A DNA stretch of 64,000 nt from Onchocerca lupi (lineage: Eukaryota > Nematoda > Chromadorea > Rhabditida > Onchocercidae), in assembly GCA_028564675.1 (NCBI GenBank), contig JAOVVO010000280.1:1-64000 (forward strand), read 5' to 3'. Positions 25,451 through 38,700 of the stretch are shown here, piece after piece; the stretch's first letter is position 1, and each line of letters begins with the position of its first letter. The notes under the pieces are model-generated. The model saw only the letters and a list, made by a program, of their open reading frames with translations, was not told the origin of the DNA and made no database searches. Made by a program: the position numbers and the translations under genes.

Positions 25451-26772
25451 TCAAGGGCTAACATCGCGGTACATCCTGAATCTAAAAGAGGGAGAGGAGA
25501 AAAAATGTGTTACGAAAAAGAGAAAGTATCCGAAAGAATTTTCATGGCTTGATAATTAACTCGACGTCGCACTCCAAGTATTTAATAGTCATAACTGAAA
25601 GAGAGTGAAAACAGGAGCAAAAACAGGGAGAACAGAATTCAAAAGATATTCTGAGTTGCCCATCTTCCCATGGCATATTTTAGCATATCAAGACATTCAT
25701 GCCATTACCTCACTTCCAACAAACTTCCCCAAAAGACCATTCAGTGAGAATTGGGTGCACGACGAAACTGCAGTGCTGTTCTTGTCGGTTGATGAATACG
25801 TAGGCAATGTGATCGAAGCACAAATTTTGCTGATAAGAATAACAATAAGAGCATAGAAGCGGAAGCATAGATCGGATCGAGAGGAATGGGGTGATGGAAG
25901 CAGAATCGGAGCAGTTAGAAAATCAACAAATAGTGAAAGAAAGCGCAAAGTGAAAGGTCATCTCGAATGATTTGAGTTGTTGCAAGCTCTGATTTGCAAT
26001 ATGGGTGGAGTATTTGTTGGGCTGAGATGGAGTAAGAATGCTGATAGAGACGAGGTACGATGATCTCAGTAAGCTTTGAAGTGTGGGTAGTTCTTTTTTT
26101 GGGTTACGAGATTTTTTATCCCGGTGTCACTCACTCGCATTCTTTCCACCTGGTAGATGCTCTCTTCAAAGTTCTCCGATGGAAACTGCCATTCCTTATT
26201 AACTGATTGTTAATTTAAAACAAATTCTTCACAATTCGTTCTTGTATTACCTTCTGACTGGTTTAATTTGTAATAATATATGACATGCTGAATTAACATT
26301 TATCATATGGATTATTCAAATCAGCATTCTTTCAGCTTTCCTCTCTCCACATCATTTTCGTTTTCAATTAGTTTATTAAAATTTTTCAAATTTATTCATT
26401 ATTGTTTACCATATTTTGCAAGCACGACATTTTGTCCTGTAGTTATTCTTCACTTGTGAAATTTCATGCAGTGATTCGACAGTTCGAAAGAAATGATAGA
26501 GGACTTGGTTCACCTGATAGTATGAGAATATTAATACAAGCACTGCAGTGAATTATATGGCTTAGGAAACTACAATATGTATTTGTTACGAAAGCGATTG
26601 CTAGCGAGTATTTGAATACAAGAATTTTCAACAATTTTGTACTTTCATGTGATGGTTGTTCTATTCCTGCCAGTTCCTCGTATGCGTTCATTTTATCTCC
26701 TTTTAAGCTTGTCGCAGATTCGTTATCGTCATGACTGTTGCCTATGATATGATCTAAACTAAACTGAAACAT
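25451..26772 (-). CDS. Candidate four-exon gene, unknown 112-aa protein
   Basis: I do not recognise this protein. The model joins 26643-26772, 26135-26202, 25714-25829 and 25451-25475 (339 nt). It starts at an ATG (MFQFSLDHIIGNSHDDNE) and ends at TGA. Donors are A|GTACAA (weak), CGA|GTGAGT (strong) and AA|GTGAGG (strong). Acceptors are aatcag, a long pyrimidine tract ending cttatcag, and ttagattcag. All phases agree. Visible features are an N-terminal FSLDHIIG resembling an eh1 (Groucho-binding) motif, an acidic/polar stretch, then INKEWQFPSENFEESIYQVE and a Cys/aromatic C-terminus (CWKMYR). Local G+C is higher than in flanking DNA. Other frames are also open in exon 3, where one gives a hydrophobic leader and another reads CTQFSLNGLLGK, so frame choice is not certain. 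No DNA-binding domain was found nearby. Confidence 0.35.
25476..25500 (-). other. Polypyrimidine tract and 3' splice site
   Basis: On the minus strand a C/T-rich tract runs into ttttagattcag just before 25475. It is one of the strongest acceptor-like signals in the 18-27 kb stretch and supports transcription of this region on minus. Confidence 0.4.
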
Positions 26773-27209
26773 ATGGTTGTCCGTATGCAATGCAGCCTTT
26801 CTTCATTTCTTCCCTTGTCTGCGAATAATATCCTTTATTCGAAAATCGCGTTGTTATACACAAAAGATGTAAGGTTTCCAGCGGTATTTCATGCGATAGG
26901 GAAATATTAATATGAAAATGCGGTGAATTTTATGATGTTGGATTTTGCCGAGTATTTGAGCGGCGAGAGTAAGCACTTTGTAAATTTATATTTATAATCC
27001 TGAGTTTTATATTCTTTCGTTTATGTCACTATTTATAATTTTTAAATTGTTGACATGTAAAAATACTTTTCATAGTATGTATCATTAAGAATGACTGGTT
27101 ATTATGACGCAAAATTAAAGATTCCTTTTCTAATTTATTTGAAGAAATAATCTTTCTTATTTATGATATGGAAAAAATAATCGAATCGTCATGCTTTTAA
27201 TGACTTATA

Positions 27210-27255
27210 ATATTGATTGTTTTAGAAATGGTAGACAGAAAGCAAGTGTGAAAGG
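27210..27255 (+). promoter_or_regulatory. Probable trans-splice acceptor and 5' leader with uORF
   Basis: The sequence ttgattgttttag ends at 27225, 30 bases before the GTPBP-like start codon, and fits a nematode acceptor. It could accept a spliced leader or end a 5' UTR intron. The leader then contains ATG at 27228, which opens a seven-codon uORF ending TGA at 27249-27251, four bases before the main ATG. The splice use is inferred; no transcript data are available. Confidence 0.4.
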
Positions 27256-30200
27256 ATGACTGATAACATTAACGCGCTCTCTTTAATAGATATTTTTGAA
27301 AACTTCGAAAAATCCCTACCACCGGAAATTGAGGAAGGGAATATTGAATATAAGGTAAGGCTATGATTAATGATTAGCTTCAATATACTTTCTTAATTTA
27401 AGTATTAGCAAGATTATTGCTTTGAAAACTGAATTATATTAATGTTTATTTTCAGAGTAAAGAAAATGAATAAACTTAATTCAAAAGTCAGGGTAAAATA
27501 AATGATGGATTTTTTTTCATATTAGTTTGGTCTTAATTGCTAAACAAATATTATTTGGCAGTTTTATTTCATTAAAAAAATAAAAGAATTCCAATAATAC
27601 AGGTAAAGCTTGTCGATCCATCTTTAAGTCGAATGCAGCATCTAATAACGCAGATGAAATGGCGTCTACGGGAAGGACAAGGTGAGGCAATCTACGAAAT
27701 TGGTGTACAAGATGATGGTACGATAAAGGGTTTAACTGATAAAGAATTGGATGCATCAATGAAAACATTGAAATCCATGGCTGCTGCTCTGAATGCAAGT
27801 ATTGTGATGGTAAGTTTGTCAAAGTTATCTTCATACACATTATTTTATTTATTAAGAGTCGCATTTATTAGTTTGAAAAATCTGAAATAAAGTTATGTCT
27901 ATTCTTCTGTAGAATCAACGTAGTTGTCTAACATGATTTAATTCTGCTATGACGCGATAATACGTAGTTCCTTTAGCTCTAAAATAAGAAAATAGCAAGT
28001 ATGAAAAGGAATTCTCAATGCTAACTTGAAAAAGAAGATATTACTAAATCATCCGCCAGAAATGAATTTTGAAATGAAAAAATTATTCGTATGCATGATT
28101 AGTAATTTTGCAAAATGTTTCATTTTAGTAGGAAAATATTGCATGTTTATGACTTTGTAAAATGAAGAAAGGAAATATCATATGTTGTTATTTATTCTAA
28201 GCCTATTTTATTTAGTGAAGAAGGAAGAAAATGTCAATATGAGTTCTTCGCAATGCTCACTCAATTTCTAATAAGGAGTATGAAAAGCGCAAAAACAATG
28301 CATATCATTTTATTTAGTTTTTGTGATGGCAGAAATCTTAATGGCAAACGAGCATCCTTTCTTTTTCAGAAATCTCCCAAATAGTTTTGACTATTTAATT
28401 GTAATTTTTTCCATACTCCTAGAGTATTCCTAATTATTCTGCACAGTTAACTTCATTATGATTGACTAATGTAGTGCCAGCTATATTCATTTATAAATTG
28501 ATTAGTTGATTTATATAAATTAATTGATTTCTGTTATTTTGTAGCTGCGAGAACGTGATGTTACACCGAAAAACATTACGTGCTGTCGTCGACGAGTGGT
28601 TGAATTGTTGGTGCGGAAAATCCCCGATAATCAGCAATTTATTGGACTCAGGTGATTTATGTCTGTGTTTTCGAGAACTGGTGTTAAAGAAAAAGAAAAA
28701 ACACTTGTTACTTTATCAAGCAAATAACATAATTAGCTACTGTTATTTCTGTCTTTATAAAAATCATTTAGGATTGCTATTTTGGGTAGTGCAAATGCTG
28801 GGAAGTCAACACTATGTGGTGTACTAACTCAGGGCCATCTTGATAATGGCCATGGAAAGGTATTTTGTTTTCTTACTCCATAACATCTGATCAAAAGACT
28901 TTGCTTTGGAAAAATTTCTTGACGTTCTTTAGGCTCGATTGAATCTGTTTCGTTATTTGCACGAATTCCAAACTGGTAGAACCAGTTCAATTTGTTTGGA
29001 TATGATTGGTTTCGACTCGCAAGGGAAGGTAAGATTTGTTTCAATATTGATTGGTAGTTATTTAAATTGTGTAAAAATATCATCACTACAACAATAATCC
29101 GAAAAATTTTATTTTCATATATAAATGAATCTTTTCTTACATTATTCTTTACTTCCTTTACATGGCAGAAGTTCTGTATGGGAGTTTATTAATTTTTGCT
29201 GCTAATTTACCTTCTCATTGCTTCAGATTTCTTTAGGAATTTTACTATGCTTGTAAAGGAATATTATTTTAATCTGTCATGTCTTTTTATAGTTGATCAA
29301 TTATTCGGAACATTCACTGGAAGAAATTACAGAACAGTCAACAAAACTGATAACATTAATTGATTTGGCTGGCGATCGCAAATATCTCAAAACGACCATT
29401 TATGGGCTGACAGGTGACAGATATGAATTTTATTGGTATTTTTCTGCATTTTTCTCTCATTTTTTTTTCATTTTCCGTGCTGTCCTTTTATTTTTCAGGA
29501 TATCTGCCACATTTTGCGGCATTAGTTATTAGTGCGGTAACGGGTCCAACATCAATTACACGTGAACATTTGGGTCTTTCTGTTGCCCTTAATATACCAG
29601 TCTTCATTGTTGTCACTAAAGTTGATGCTGTCACTACGATTGCATGTGAGAAGTGAGTGCTATCATCATTCTACAGTTCCGAGGATTAGCTTATTTAATA
29701 ATTACATTGCTAGATAATTTGCGGGATGAGAATGATATTTTCACGATGATCGTGTGATGAATGTGCTGCAAGGAAGTAACTAGTTGATTACTTAGATTCT
29801 TACTCATTTGAGTAGATCTCCAACCTGATTTTCTTCCTTAAAAAAATTGCCTTTTTTTTTTAAATATTCGTGAAATGAAATTCGAATGATTGCAGAGTTC
29901 TTCAAAGCATAAATATGTTGCTTGAGCGACCGGGTATGGAATTCATACCAAAACGGATCGAAAGTTCCGATGCAGCTGTACAGTAAGCTTTTCTGCAGTT
30001 ACAATTTTTTTTGTATCATTTATACAAAGGCATGATTTTCTTCCTTAATCAGATCGTTTTCATTAATTTAGTAATTTACTACGCCATTTTAAATTTTGTA
30101 CCTGATTGTATTTTTCAGCTGCGCCACTGCAATGTTAAACAAAAATGTGGTGCCAATCTTCCTCATATCAAATGTATCTGGTCATAACCTCCATTTTCTG

Positions 30201-31768
30201 AAACAATTCTTGAACGTCTTGCCTTCCAATAATTTTCCGAAGTTAAAACAAGACGAAATATCCTTGAATACTGTGCTTTTTTCAATAGAAGAAGTTTACC
30301 GTGTTCCACAGGTCACTTTTTTTTTAAACAAATTTTTCTCTTTTTTGCTTGGAAGAATATTTCTTTTTTCTTTGCTGTGATCATTGCTTAGAAAACTCTG
30401 TATTATGTTACAAACTTAGTTTTCAGGCTAATGTTGTGGTGTGTGGCGTTTTAACGGACGGTGTATTAAGAGAAAAAGACTCAATACAAATCGGTCCATT
30501 CAAAGATGGTAATTATCATGTTGGGAGAGTTGAAAGTATACGACGGAACAAGCAACCAGTGCGTATCGTACAGCCTGGTGAGGCTGCTTCGATAGCCTTA
30601 ACTCTTGATGAAATCTACGTTGAAAACGTACGAAGAGTAAGTTTTTCCTGTTTCGTGCATCTTACAGAAATTTGTAAAATTAGTCGATGGCATCGATTTC
30701 TTTTTCTTCTGTTTTGCAGGCGCTATTCAGGTTTCTTTATCGCATATGCAAAAAACATATATATTTTAATTGTAAAAAAGAAGATAATTGAAATATATAG
30801 TATTAGTGGGAAATTTTTACGTGTCAAAATTTCCAAATTCGAAAATGTTTTAGATTTTTTTGGATTGAGAATGAATAAATACTATATTTAAATTTTTTTA
30901 AATAATACTATATTTAAATTTTTCTGTATGAAGTTTTCGGATTTTCACTCTAACCAATACTGAGAACATAACTGAAAAAAATAAATATGAATAAAATATG
31001 CAGAATAATCTTATAATAACGGAACTACAATGATATTTAGTTACATATTACATTGAAACTATAACAGTAATTTATAATCGGTAGTTGACCAGCATTATAA
31101 AAAAAGGAAATAATGATAATGGTTTCATAACAAATATTTTTCATGTATCAAATGCTTATTCTGACCACTATACATGTAGTGCCACTATTTACTAAACTTT
31201 TTGGAATTATTTTGAGGTTGATTTTTTAAAGGGCATGGTTTTGCTGAACGCGAAGGATGAAGGAATTGCATGTCGACGTTTCACTGCTCGTCTTTATTTG
31301 CTATATCATCCGGCGAATGAAATATGTGTAGGATTTCAAGGAACAGGTTAGATTAAAAGAGATTTCAGAATTGTAATGCAGATCTCAATATGTTTTAAAT
31401 TTTCAATTTAATTTAGGTGGTTATGTTTGATTAGTTTTCACAGTAAATATTTGAAATTGTTCTAATTTTACATAAAATTTTATTACTGTATAATAGTTTC
31501 AAGTTCGTGTCTTATGACAAGGGAATTATACAGGAACTTCTATAATCGATTCTTCATTACAGTTTATATTGGTTCGGTATGCCAAACGGCTACAATAATG
31601 GAACTGGATGCCCCATCGATAGTGCCTTGTCAGTGGGTTACTGTTCAGTTCGAATTTTACAGCTGTCCTGAATACGTGCGCGTTGGAACACCTCTAATTT
31701 TCCGTGAAAGTAAGACAAAAGGAATGGGTGAGGTCGTCCATATATTTGGCTTTGATTTCGCAAATTAA
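27256..31768 (+). CDS. GTPBP1/GTPBP2-family translational-type GTPase
   Basis: Complete 12-exon gene, 1683 nt, 560 aa: 27256-27354, 27603-27809, 28545-28651, 28772-28859, 28933-29028, 29293-29413, 29499-29652, 29896-29982, 30119-30311, 30427-30636, 31232-31346, 31563-31768. All phases agree. The N-terminal family block GQGEAIYEIGVQDDGTIKGL is at about 55-75. The P-loop GSANAGKST is at 143-151, followed by LCGVLTQGHLDNGHGKA. Switch I is FQTGRTSSICLDMIGF. Switch II is DLAGDRKYLKTTIYGLTG (223-240), G4 is TKVD (279-282) and G5 is SNVSG. Beta-barrel domains II and III follow, with the family endings VGTPLIFRESKTKG and a short tail. The order, size and motifs match metazoan GTPBP1/2, EF-Tu-like GTPases linked to ribosome rescue and mRNA turnover through the exosome. 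Two otherwise conserved residues differ: the P-loop Asp (usually NVDxGKS) is Asn146, and the His after DLAG is Asp227. It is nearer GTPBP1 than GTPBP2 in G4 (TK-D), but I do not assign the paralogue. Confidence 0.95.
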
Positions 31769-32533
31769 GAATACCTTTTAGCGTTCCTTAATATCAGCAT
31801 TCATGCTTAACAGTTTAATATGATTATTTATATATTCTCTCCCTAATTTTATAGCCTTCAAAAGCTGTCCCTACCTGTTTTTTTTTATTTCATTAAGCAG
31901 TAGAAATGCAGGTTACTTCTTTTATTTTTTCATTTATTTATTATCTTTTTTTGTAAGTGATGCTTAAGTAATTTGGATCCTTGGCTTATTAAATTGGGCT
32001 ATTTGATCATTTAACTTTTAAAACTGTTCAGTTTATTTTCTAAAGTAATAGATGAATTTTTTATTACGTTGGTAATGAAACTTTGGTAAGTTTTCATTCT
32101 GGAATACATGACACATCTAAATGCAACAGATAGCATATTTGAATTGTGCCTGTTGCCACAATGCTTTGAAACACCGCAGTTCGGTTTTGTTGGGAAATAC
32201 TATATGTTAACAATATAAATTTCAACTAAATGTAAATCCAATTGTAGTTACTTTGAAATCATTTATAATCTCATATTTTATAAGTGTAATAATTTTAGGA
32301 GCATTTTGGTAGTATTGAAATTACATCTCCAGTTGCTTTTTAATTTATTATATATGAATTTTGACCTCTTTGCAGATTGTATAAAATGCTGCTTTTTCGT
32401 GCATTTTGATTTTTTTTTTTATTACTCATCTTTTAGTCATCATTTTTTAATGGCTATCATTGTAACAAATAATGGTTTTATAATTCTGGTATCGAAAATA
32501 TTCATGCTTTCTTTTGAATGTCATGCACTCTGT

Positions 32534-32534
<1 letters not shown>

Positions 32535-32565
<31 letters not shown>
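32535..32565. repeat. Poly-T run (31 nt)
   Basis: Uninterrupted T run about 770 bases after the GTPBP-like stop codon. Confidence 0.9.
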
Positions 32566-32568
<3 letters not shown>

Positions 32569-32709
32569 TTTTAAACTCTCCTGAAAAAGTAGACCTCGAA
32601 TGGTATTTGTCCTTTGCTTGCATGATGGATTGGTATTTTGTCCTTTGTTTATCATTTTTTTGGTCTCGATTGTGATGATGGGCTCATGTTCTTTGAACTC
32701 AGCTTACAC

Positions 32710-32727
32710 ATGTACATGCATGTACAT
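32710..32727. repeat. 18-bp perfect palindrome
   Basis: atgtacatgcatgtacat reads the same on both strands. It is intergenic and its function is unknown. Confidence 0.8.
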
Positions 32728-35700
32728 TATAATTATTATCGATTAAATATATAACCTAACTTGTCTTTGACTAAGTCTTTGATTTGCATGTTATTGTAAA
32801 TCATTCATGTTCTTTATCCGTCTCGGCAGATTTTTATAGCTTGTGGATTTAAAAACCTGATGAAAAATAAGACTAAGCTTATCGGAGAATAAGTTTTTAT
32901 CCAGTTCTCATTGTTCTGGCATCAGATCAGTCTCTTGGTAGAGACTAACTTAGAAGCGATCTGCATGAAATGGTTCTTATATTTTAGCCATTATATGATA
33001 TTCAAAATTAGCATCTTGCCACAAGAAGACCTTCAAGATATAAACAAGATTGAGATTGTTATTTTCCTTGCTCATTCCGCATCAGTTTCAATAATGGGAA
33101 ACTCAGGTTTTCTACTGCAAGCATTAGAAAACTTAATTCTCCCATATTCCTGGAAAAAATTCAATTCATAAGTGGTGATTGCAGTTGTTTCACAGATGTG
33201 ATGTAATATGGTTCATTGTTCATTTCGATATTACAGCTGGTACTTATGCATGCAAAACGACAGGTAAAAGCACTCTCCGGAAAATTTGCCACTAAAATTG
33301 TAAATTTTTTATGAGAAAAGTAAACATTAAACATGCGTAAGTCAAAACACTTAAGCAATAAAAGATATGGGAAAAAATTAGAGAGAAATAGGGTAAGTGA
33401 AATGTGGTCAAATAATTGATAAATAAAAGTTATAGTAAGGTAACGGTAGTCATAGTTAAGTCTGAATAAAAAAATAAGCGACGCTGAAGAAATTGAAATG
33501 TTGGAGTGCTAGTGCGACCTCTATTTTGAGTTGGTGTTTATTCGATAATATTAAAATTGATTTGTAAAACATTTGAATTTGAAGAATTTAAACTTTGGTC
33601 ATACTGATTAACTGATAGATATAAAAAAGAAAGGAACGTAATAAGTGCTTAATTCATACGTCATGAATATTTTTACTGTTCGTTCGGTAATTCGATGAAT
33701 ATCAAGAAACAAATTACTGTCAAAAGAAGTGGTAAGGGAACCGCATTAATCTTTATGATATAAAAGCATTCGCAGTCTTTAAACTTTATAAAGTTTTAGA
33801 AATCTGTGTAAATTTATGATGTGGTGTAGCCAAAGACCTTTTTAACAATAAGTTATTGTTACATTAATCTTTAATTCGAAACAGTGTCCATTCCTCTGGA
33901 TCTTTGATTAATCAGGATTTGCAAAGAGAATGTTTATTATTGATTAGTGTAGCGACTGATTGATACTGTCAGCGATATCATGCTAGTGTTATCGTTGTTA
34001 GCAGTCGTCAGAATTTGTCAGTAGTGGTAATACTTGGATTGATCGATATTAACTGAAACTAGGTGAATGTCTACGGATGAATGTAATAGTGATCAAGGTT
34101 GTAAAGTCAAGCAAGACTGTTAGCATCCCGTGTTTTCCATATCGTTAGAGGAAAAGAATGAGTCACCGTATTCTATTCATTACTCTTCAGGCATTATGAT
34201 CTGATCAGAAAAAACGAACCAGTTTTGTCATCGGAAGTTCGATTCATTTTATTTCTTGATTCTTAAATTTAGTGCAAGGTATAATTAGCTCTTCGGACTG
34301 TAATTAACGTCCAAAAATGTGTGAAATTCTCAATTTAATTTTATATAATGTTTCAGTGAGGTTGACTGATTTATGATATTAATATTGATCCATTACATTA
34401 ATAGATCATTACTAGCATATATTAATGTTTATTTAAACTTTTAAAAGTCCTTTGAGTAGATGACAAACTTACTATACATTTAACGTGTTAAATTGGGAAG
34501 ACAATAGATTAAATTGCCTTGGGTGGAAATTTGTGATTGAAAATTAAACTGAAGGAGGGATTTTGAAATCAATTTTTAAAATTAATTTGGATCGCGAATT
34601 CTTTCCTTTTTCCGTCTCAGATTCAATCAGATAACAGCAGTGATCATATTTTTTTTCTTTTCAAGATAATAGAAAATTTAATAACGGATTTAACGCTTCT
34701 CTTCTCCTAACTTTGAGAAGGGATTTCTTTCATAACTTCATTATTTATCGCTATCAGTCTCAAATCTTAGGTGATGTGAGAATTTTTTTATCCATTTCCT
34801 AGCTCAAATCATTGTATTGTTTTTTTTTTTTTTAATTACCCCTAAGACAGGAATAAATGATCGGAAATAAATAATTTTCGGTATATTTTTTGATTTAAAT
34901 TTCCAAATTTTTAAGTTGAAATTTGATTAATATTATTGTTTGACCTCTATTTTCAAAATAAATGATGTTCTTGAACATTTGTTTTAGCCGTTCTGATGGT
35001 CATATTTCACAGCCACCAAATAAATCTGAACTAAACAGCTGAATTTGATGAAGAATTTTTAATGTTAATCTTATTGAGCTTCATGAGCTATATATAAAGT
35101 TCAAGTGTGATTATATCTATTACCTGAAAAGATAAAATTTTGATATCTACCATTCTTCAGTTTTCCATAGTTCCAAAATCTTGCAGCTGTTGTTAGAGTT
35201 TTCGAACATTTGAATTAATTTTTATTTTCACGTAATTATTTTCATTTAGGTCAAGGCCGCTGAGTTTTATTAATTTTATTTTTCTGTATTTCCCATATTA
35301 GATAATTAATTTCTCATTACTAATTTACTTTTTCACTGGTGATTTTTTTATTTCAAATTTATGATATTTAATCAATCAATATCATTATAAAGAAGATGGG
35401 AACTATTATAACTTTTAATCGTGTTGGCATGCACTTTCTTCTCTATTTTCATTGCAGCAAGTAGCCCTGAAGTTAATTTCTTTAATAGCGAAGCTTGAAA
35501 TCCGCAAAAATACACAAACAAACACCCACCATGAACATATACATTTGTACTTTGCTCACAAATTCCCAAGCAACAAAACAATCTTTTAGATTAAACTGAT
35601 CAGCACTTTTCGAATATTATTCTGTCAGCAATTTCTCAATTTCATCTTACATAATATTTCTCTTGCTTTCTCTGAAAATCTAGCATGGATTGTAATAAAG

Positions 35701-38700
35701 AATATCATTATTTTATATAATTTCTTCCATACGACGTACCTTTTTTTTGAGCATTATATCGTTGGAATTTTCATGAGATTGTCAATCTAACTATTTTTAT
35801 TCGAACAATACATTAGTTTCAATATATCAAATTTAATAACCTCCAGCGTTCGATGTTAATCGTACATTTAATATTTCTCCTATTGGCTATTCACTCATTT
35901 CTGGTGGAAATTGCTATTTGAGTTGAAAAATTGTAATTCGAATGATCAAGATGCAAAGACAATGTCCAATTTTCCTAGCACGTTGCGTAGTCAATCGCGA
36001 AAGCAGTTAAAAAGGTTAAAATAATCTATGAATTTGCACCTATATATATATAGTAGTTTTATCACAAAACTATTCGATCATATGAAAAGTTGTATTGATC
36101 AAAGGTATCGTTAAAAGTGCATATTTTACTGTGATGAAGGAATTCAGTAAATATTTCCAGGAAGCTCATGTTAGAATTTCCAAGTATACGCCGTCATAGA
36201 AAGACTGATTCATCACATATAAAATTGAAAAGTGAATGGAACGAAGGAATTGCTCAATTTTTCCAGAGCTGATGACTCAGAAGCAATTTTATAGATGTCA
36301 TTACTGATCAGTGCTGTCTTTAAAATTTGAAATTTTTAGATCGATAGCCAAGAAAACATTGAAATAAGAAGCTAACATATCAAGAAAGCTCTTTAAAAAA
36401 ACCCAAAAAAAGCGAACTTAATTAGCAGTACAATGAAGAAGACAATCGAAAAGCGCGCTTGAATTGCCAGAAGCTCAGAACTAATGAGTCATTATGATAT
36501 TTTTTTTTTCATTTTATTCAAAGTAGAACTTTCCTGATAATTGCTGGATTTGATCATCATTTCATGTATCGAATGGAGAAAATCATTTTTGCTTGGATTG
36601 AAGAACAAGAGAAGTAAATGAAAATTTGTGACAGTAAGATATATGAAACAATTCTGCTTTTATCAAAATAATTGCTTATTCCTAATAGCCTTTTCAGTAT
36701 AAATCTAAACAAAAAATAATCTTCCTAGACTTCTGGATCCAAGTTCATTGCGGACAGATTACTGTTACCCAGACATTTGAGCCTAACAACTTGTCATACT
36801 CTTGGAATTGAGTTTAGTTGAATGCATGAAATAAGAAAGCAAAAAATCAGAAAAAAACGGACGTGATTTATTCTGGAATCCATCAACTAAAAACATGCTC
36901 ATTTTGTAGAATCTGTTAACATCATCGAACTTTAAGATTCTAGGATTCAGAATAATTTAATTTCTTTTTTTTTTCCAAGTTTCCTAGCTTATTTTTGGGG
37001 TTCTTCATTATTCGCAAATTTTCTGAGCCGTTTGTCTTACAAAAATTTTGCATGCATTTATATATCAAATATCCTAAATGCATAAAAATTTCTTAACATA
37101 TTCAATATTAAATTCAGAATTAACTTTGATAAGTTTTTAAGGAGTGAATCTTCAGTTAATTCATATTATAGATTTTTTTTTTATTTATTAAAGCCAATGA
37201 CATAAACTTACAAACTGAAGTGCTCAATGGAAAGGATGATGTAGACGCTAGTATCATTACTTTAACGATCGAATGATTATTCTTAATATCTCTTTAGCAC
37301 TGTAATAGTATTTCAAATATTTTTGCATGATAAACTAAAACAAGTTGGGACCAAAAAACTGAAGATTATCATTACTTCTTATCATTATAAATGAATCATT
37401 CAGAGATCTAGAGATAGGAAAAGGATGTTTTGACGCTAATTCTTATCTTCTCATTTTATTTTTCCAGTTTAATTTTTATTTGAAAGTTCTATATTCGTTT
37501 GTGCAGTGTGCTGCAAAAAAAATTCCTGTATCCACTCATTCGCACATAATCCTTTTGTTGACTTTAACTCGATTCGTTTCTTAATAATCGATAGTTATAA
37601 CTTTCTCTTTAATTTATCTTTACAAACAGTAAAGTTCTATTAATATGAAATATTTTTAGCATTCTAATGGAATGAAAGATAAAGTTGTTCGCGACAATTG
37701 CACCTATCATCGCAAAAAAAGTCAATGTTTCTTTCAGATCTGAAGATTTTCTTGTTAACGACTCTATCTCCCAGTGCAATTAACTTTTATCTAGCAACAA
37801 TTACCAATTAGTTTTTAATAGAAAGAAACTGTTATCGAGAATTGAAAAAATTGACATTGACAAATGAAGATTTGCATTTTATTTTCTCCAGCAGCATTAT
37901 TCGAAACATGAAGTAGGAAAGTTGATAGCTTTCATTTCTTAAATTCATCTTTTTGCTTTTTTAAAGCATGCAGCACGAAATATTTGAAGAATTGTCTTGC
38001 TTTGCGTGGCTATGATATATATTTTCTCGTTGATAGAAACTCTTTACTTTGGAAACTTAATCTTTATTCTTCAAGAGCAGTCTTTTTTCCTTCCTGTTGT
38101 TATTTAATTGTTATTAGTAAACAAAAATTAGCTATGATCAGGAATTATTTTCGTCATGGCGTCATTGTCACGAGCCATTTATTGAGTACTGCTGGTAATT
38201 TCCACTCCTCATTTACTGGGATTTTCTGATTTAAATTATTTTGACAGCTACTAGAAGAAATCACATTTCGCTCTTTTCTGATAGAAATATGAATAATTTA
38301 CATTGATTAGCTCAGCAATAATGAAATGTTCATTAACAAGTATTTTGTGATTCTTTAGTTGCTCTTAATATATTGCACTTCTACGAGACTTATAAACAAA
38401 TGAACAAACAACTATATTTATCACGAAAGCTCTTTTTCTTATGCCCTAAACTCAGTGTAAATAGTTTCTAATTTGGAATAATTCCAAAAAATGTGATCGT
38501 TATATATCGAAGCATGGAATCAGATGCTAATTGTTAGGCATTATTTCGCTTAGAAAAACTGTTTTTTTTTTTTTTTTTTTTCAAATGTGCCCAAAAATCT
38601 TTTTGTGCATGAAAGAAAAGCTTCCCAAATTTGCAACCACTCGTAACAAAAGCCATGAAATTTAAAAGAAACTTATTTTGTTATAATGTTTCTTATATCA

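Noticed and set aside
25605..25948. Plus and minus 83-codon frames over the same bases
   Set aside because: Neither begins with ATG. The spliced minus-strand model in a third frame fits phase and splice signals better, though not beyond doubt.
18600..26800. Homeodomain or forkhead gene suggested by eh1-like motifs
   Set aside because: I looked on minus for WFQNRR-type and WQNSIRHN-type segments and found none.
30637..30891. Open continuation of the GTPBP-like exon ending at 30636
   Set aside because: The consensus GA|GTAAGT donor and in-phase join to 31232 continue the family domain. The read-through is intronic.
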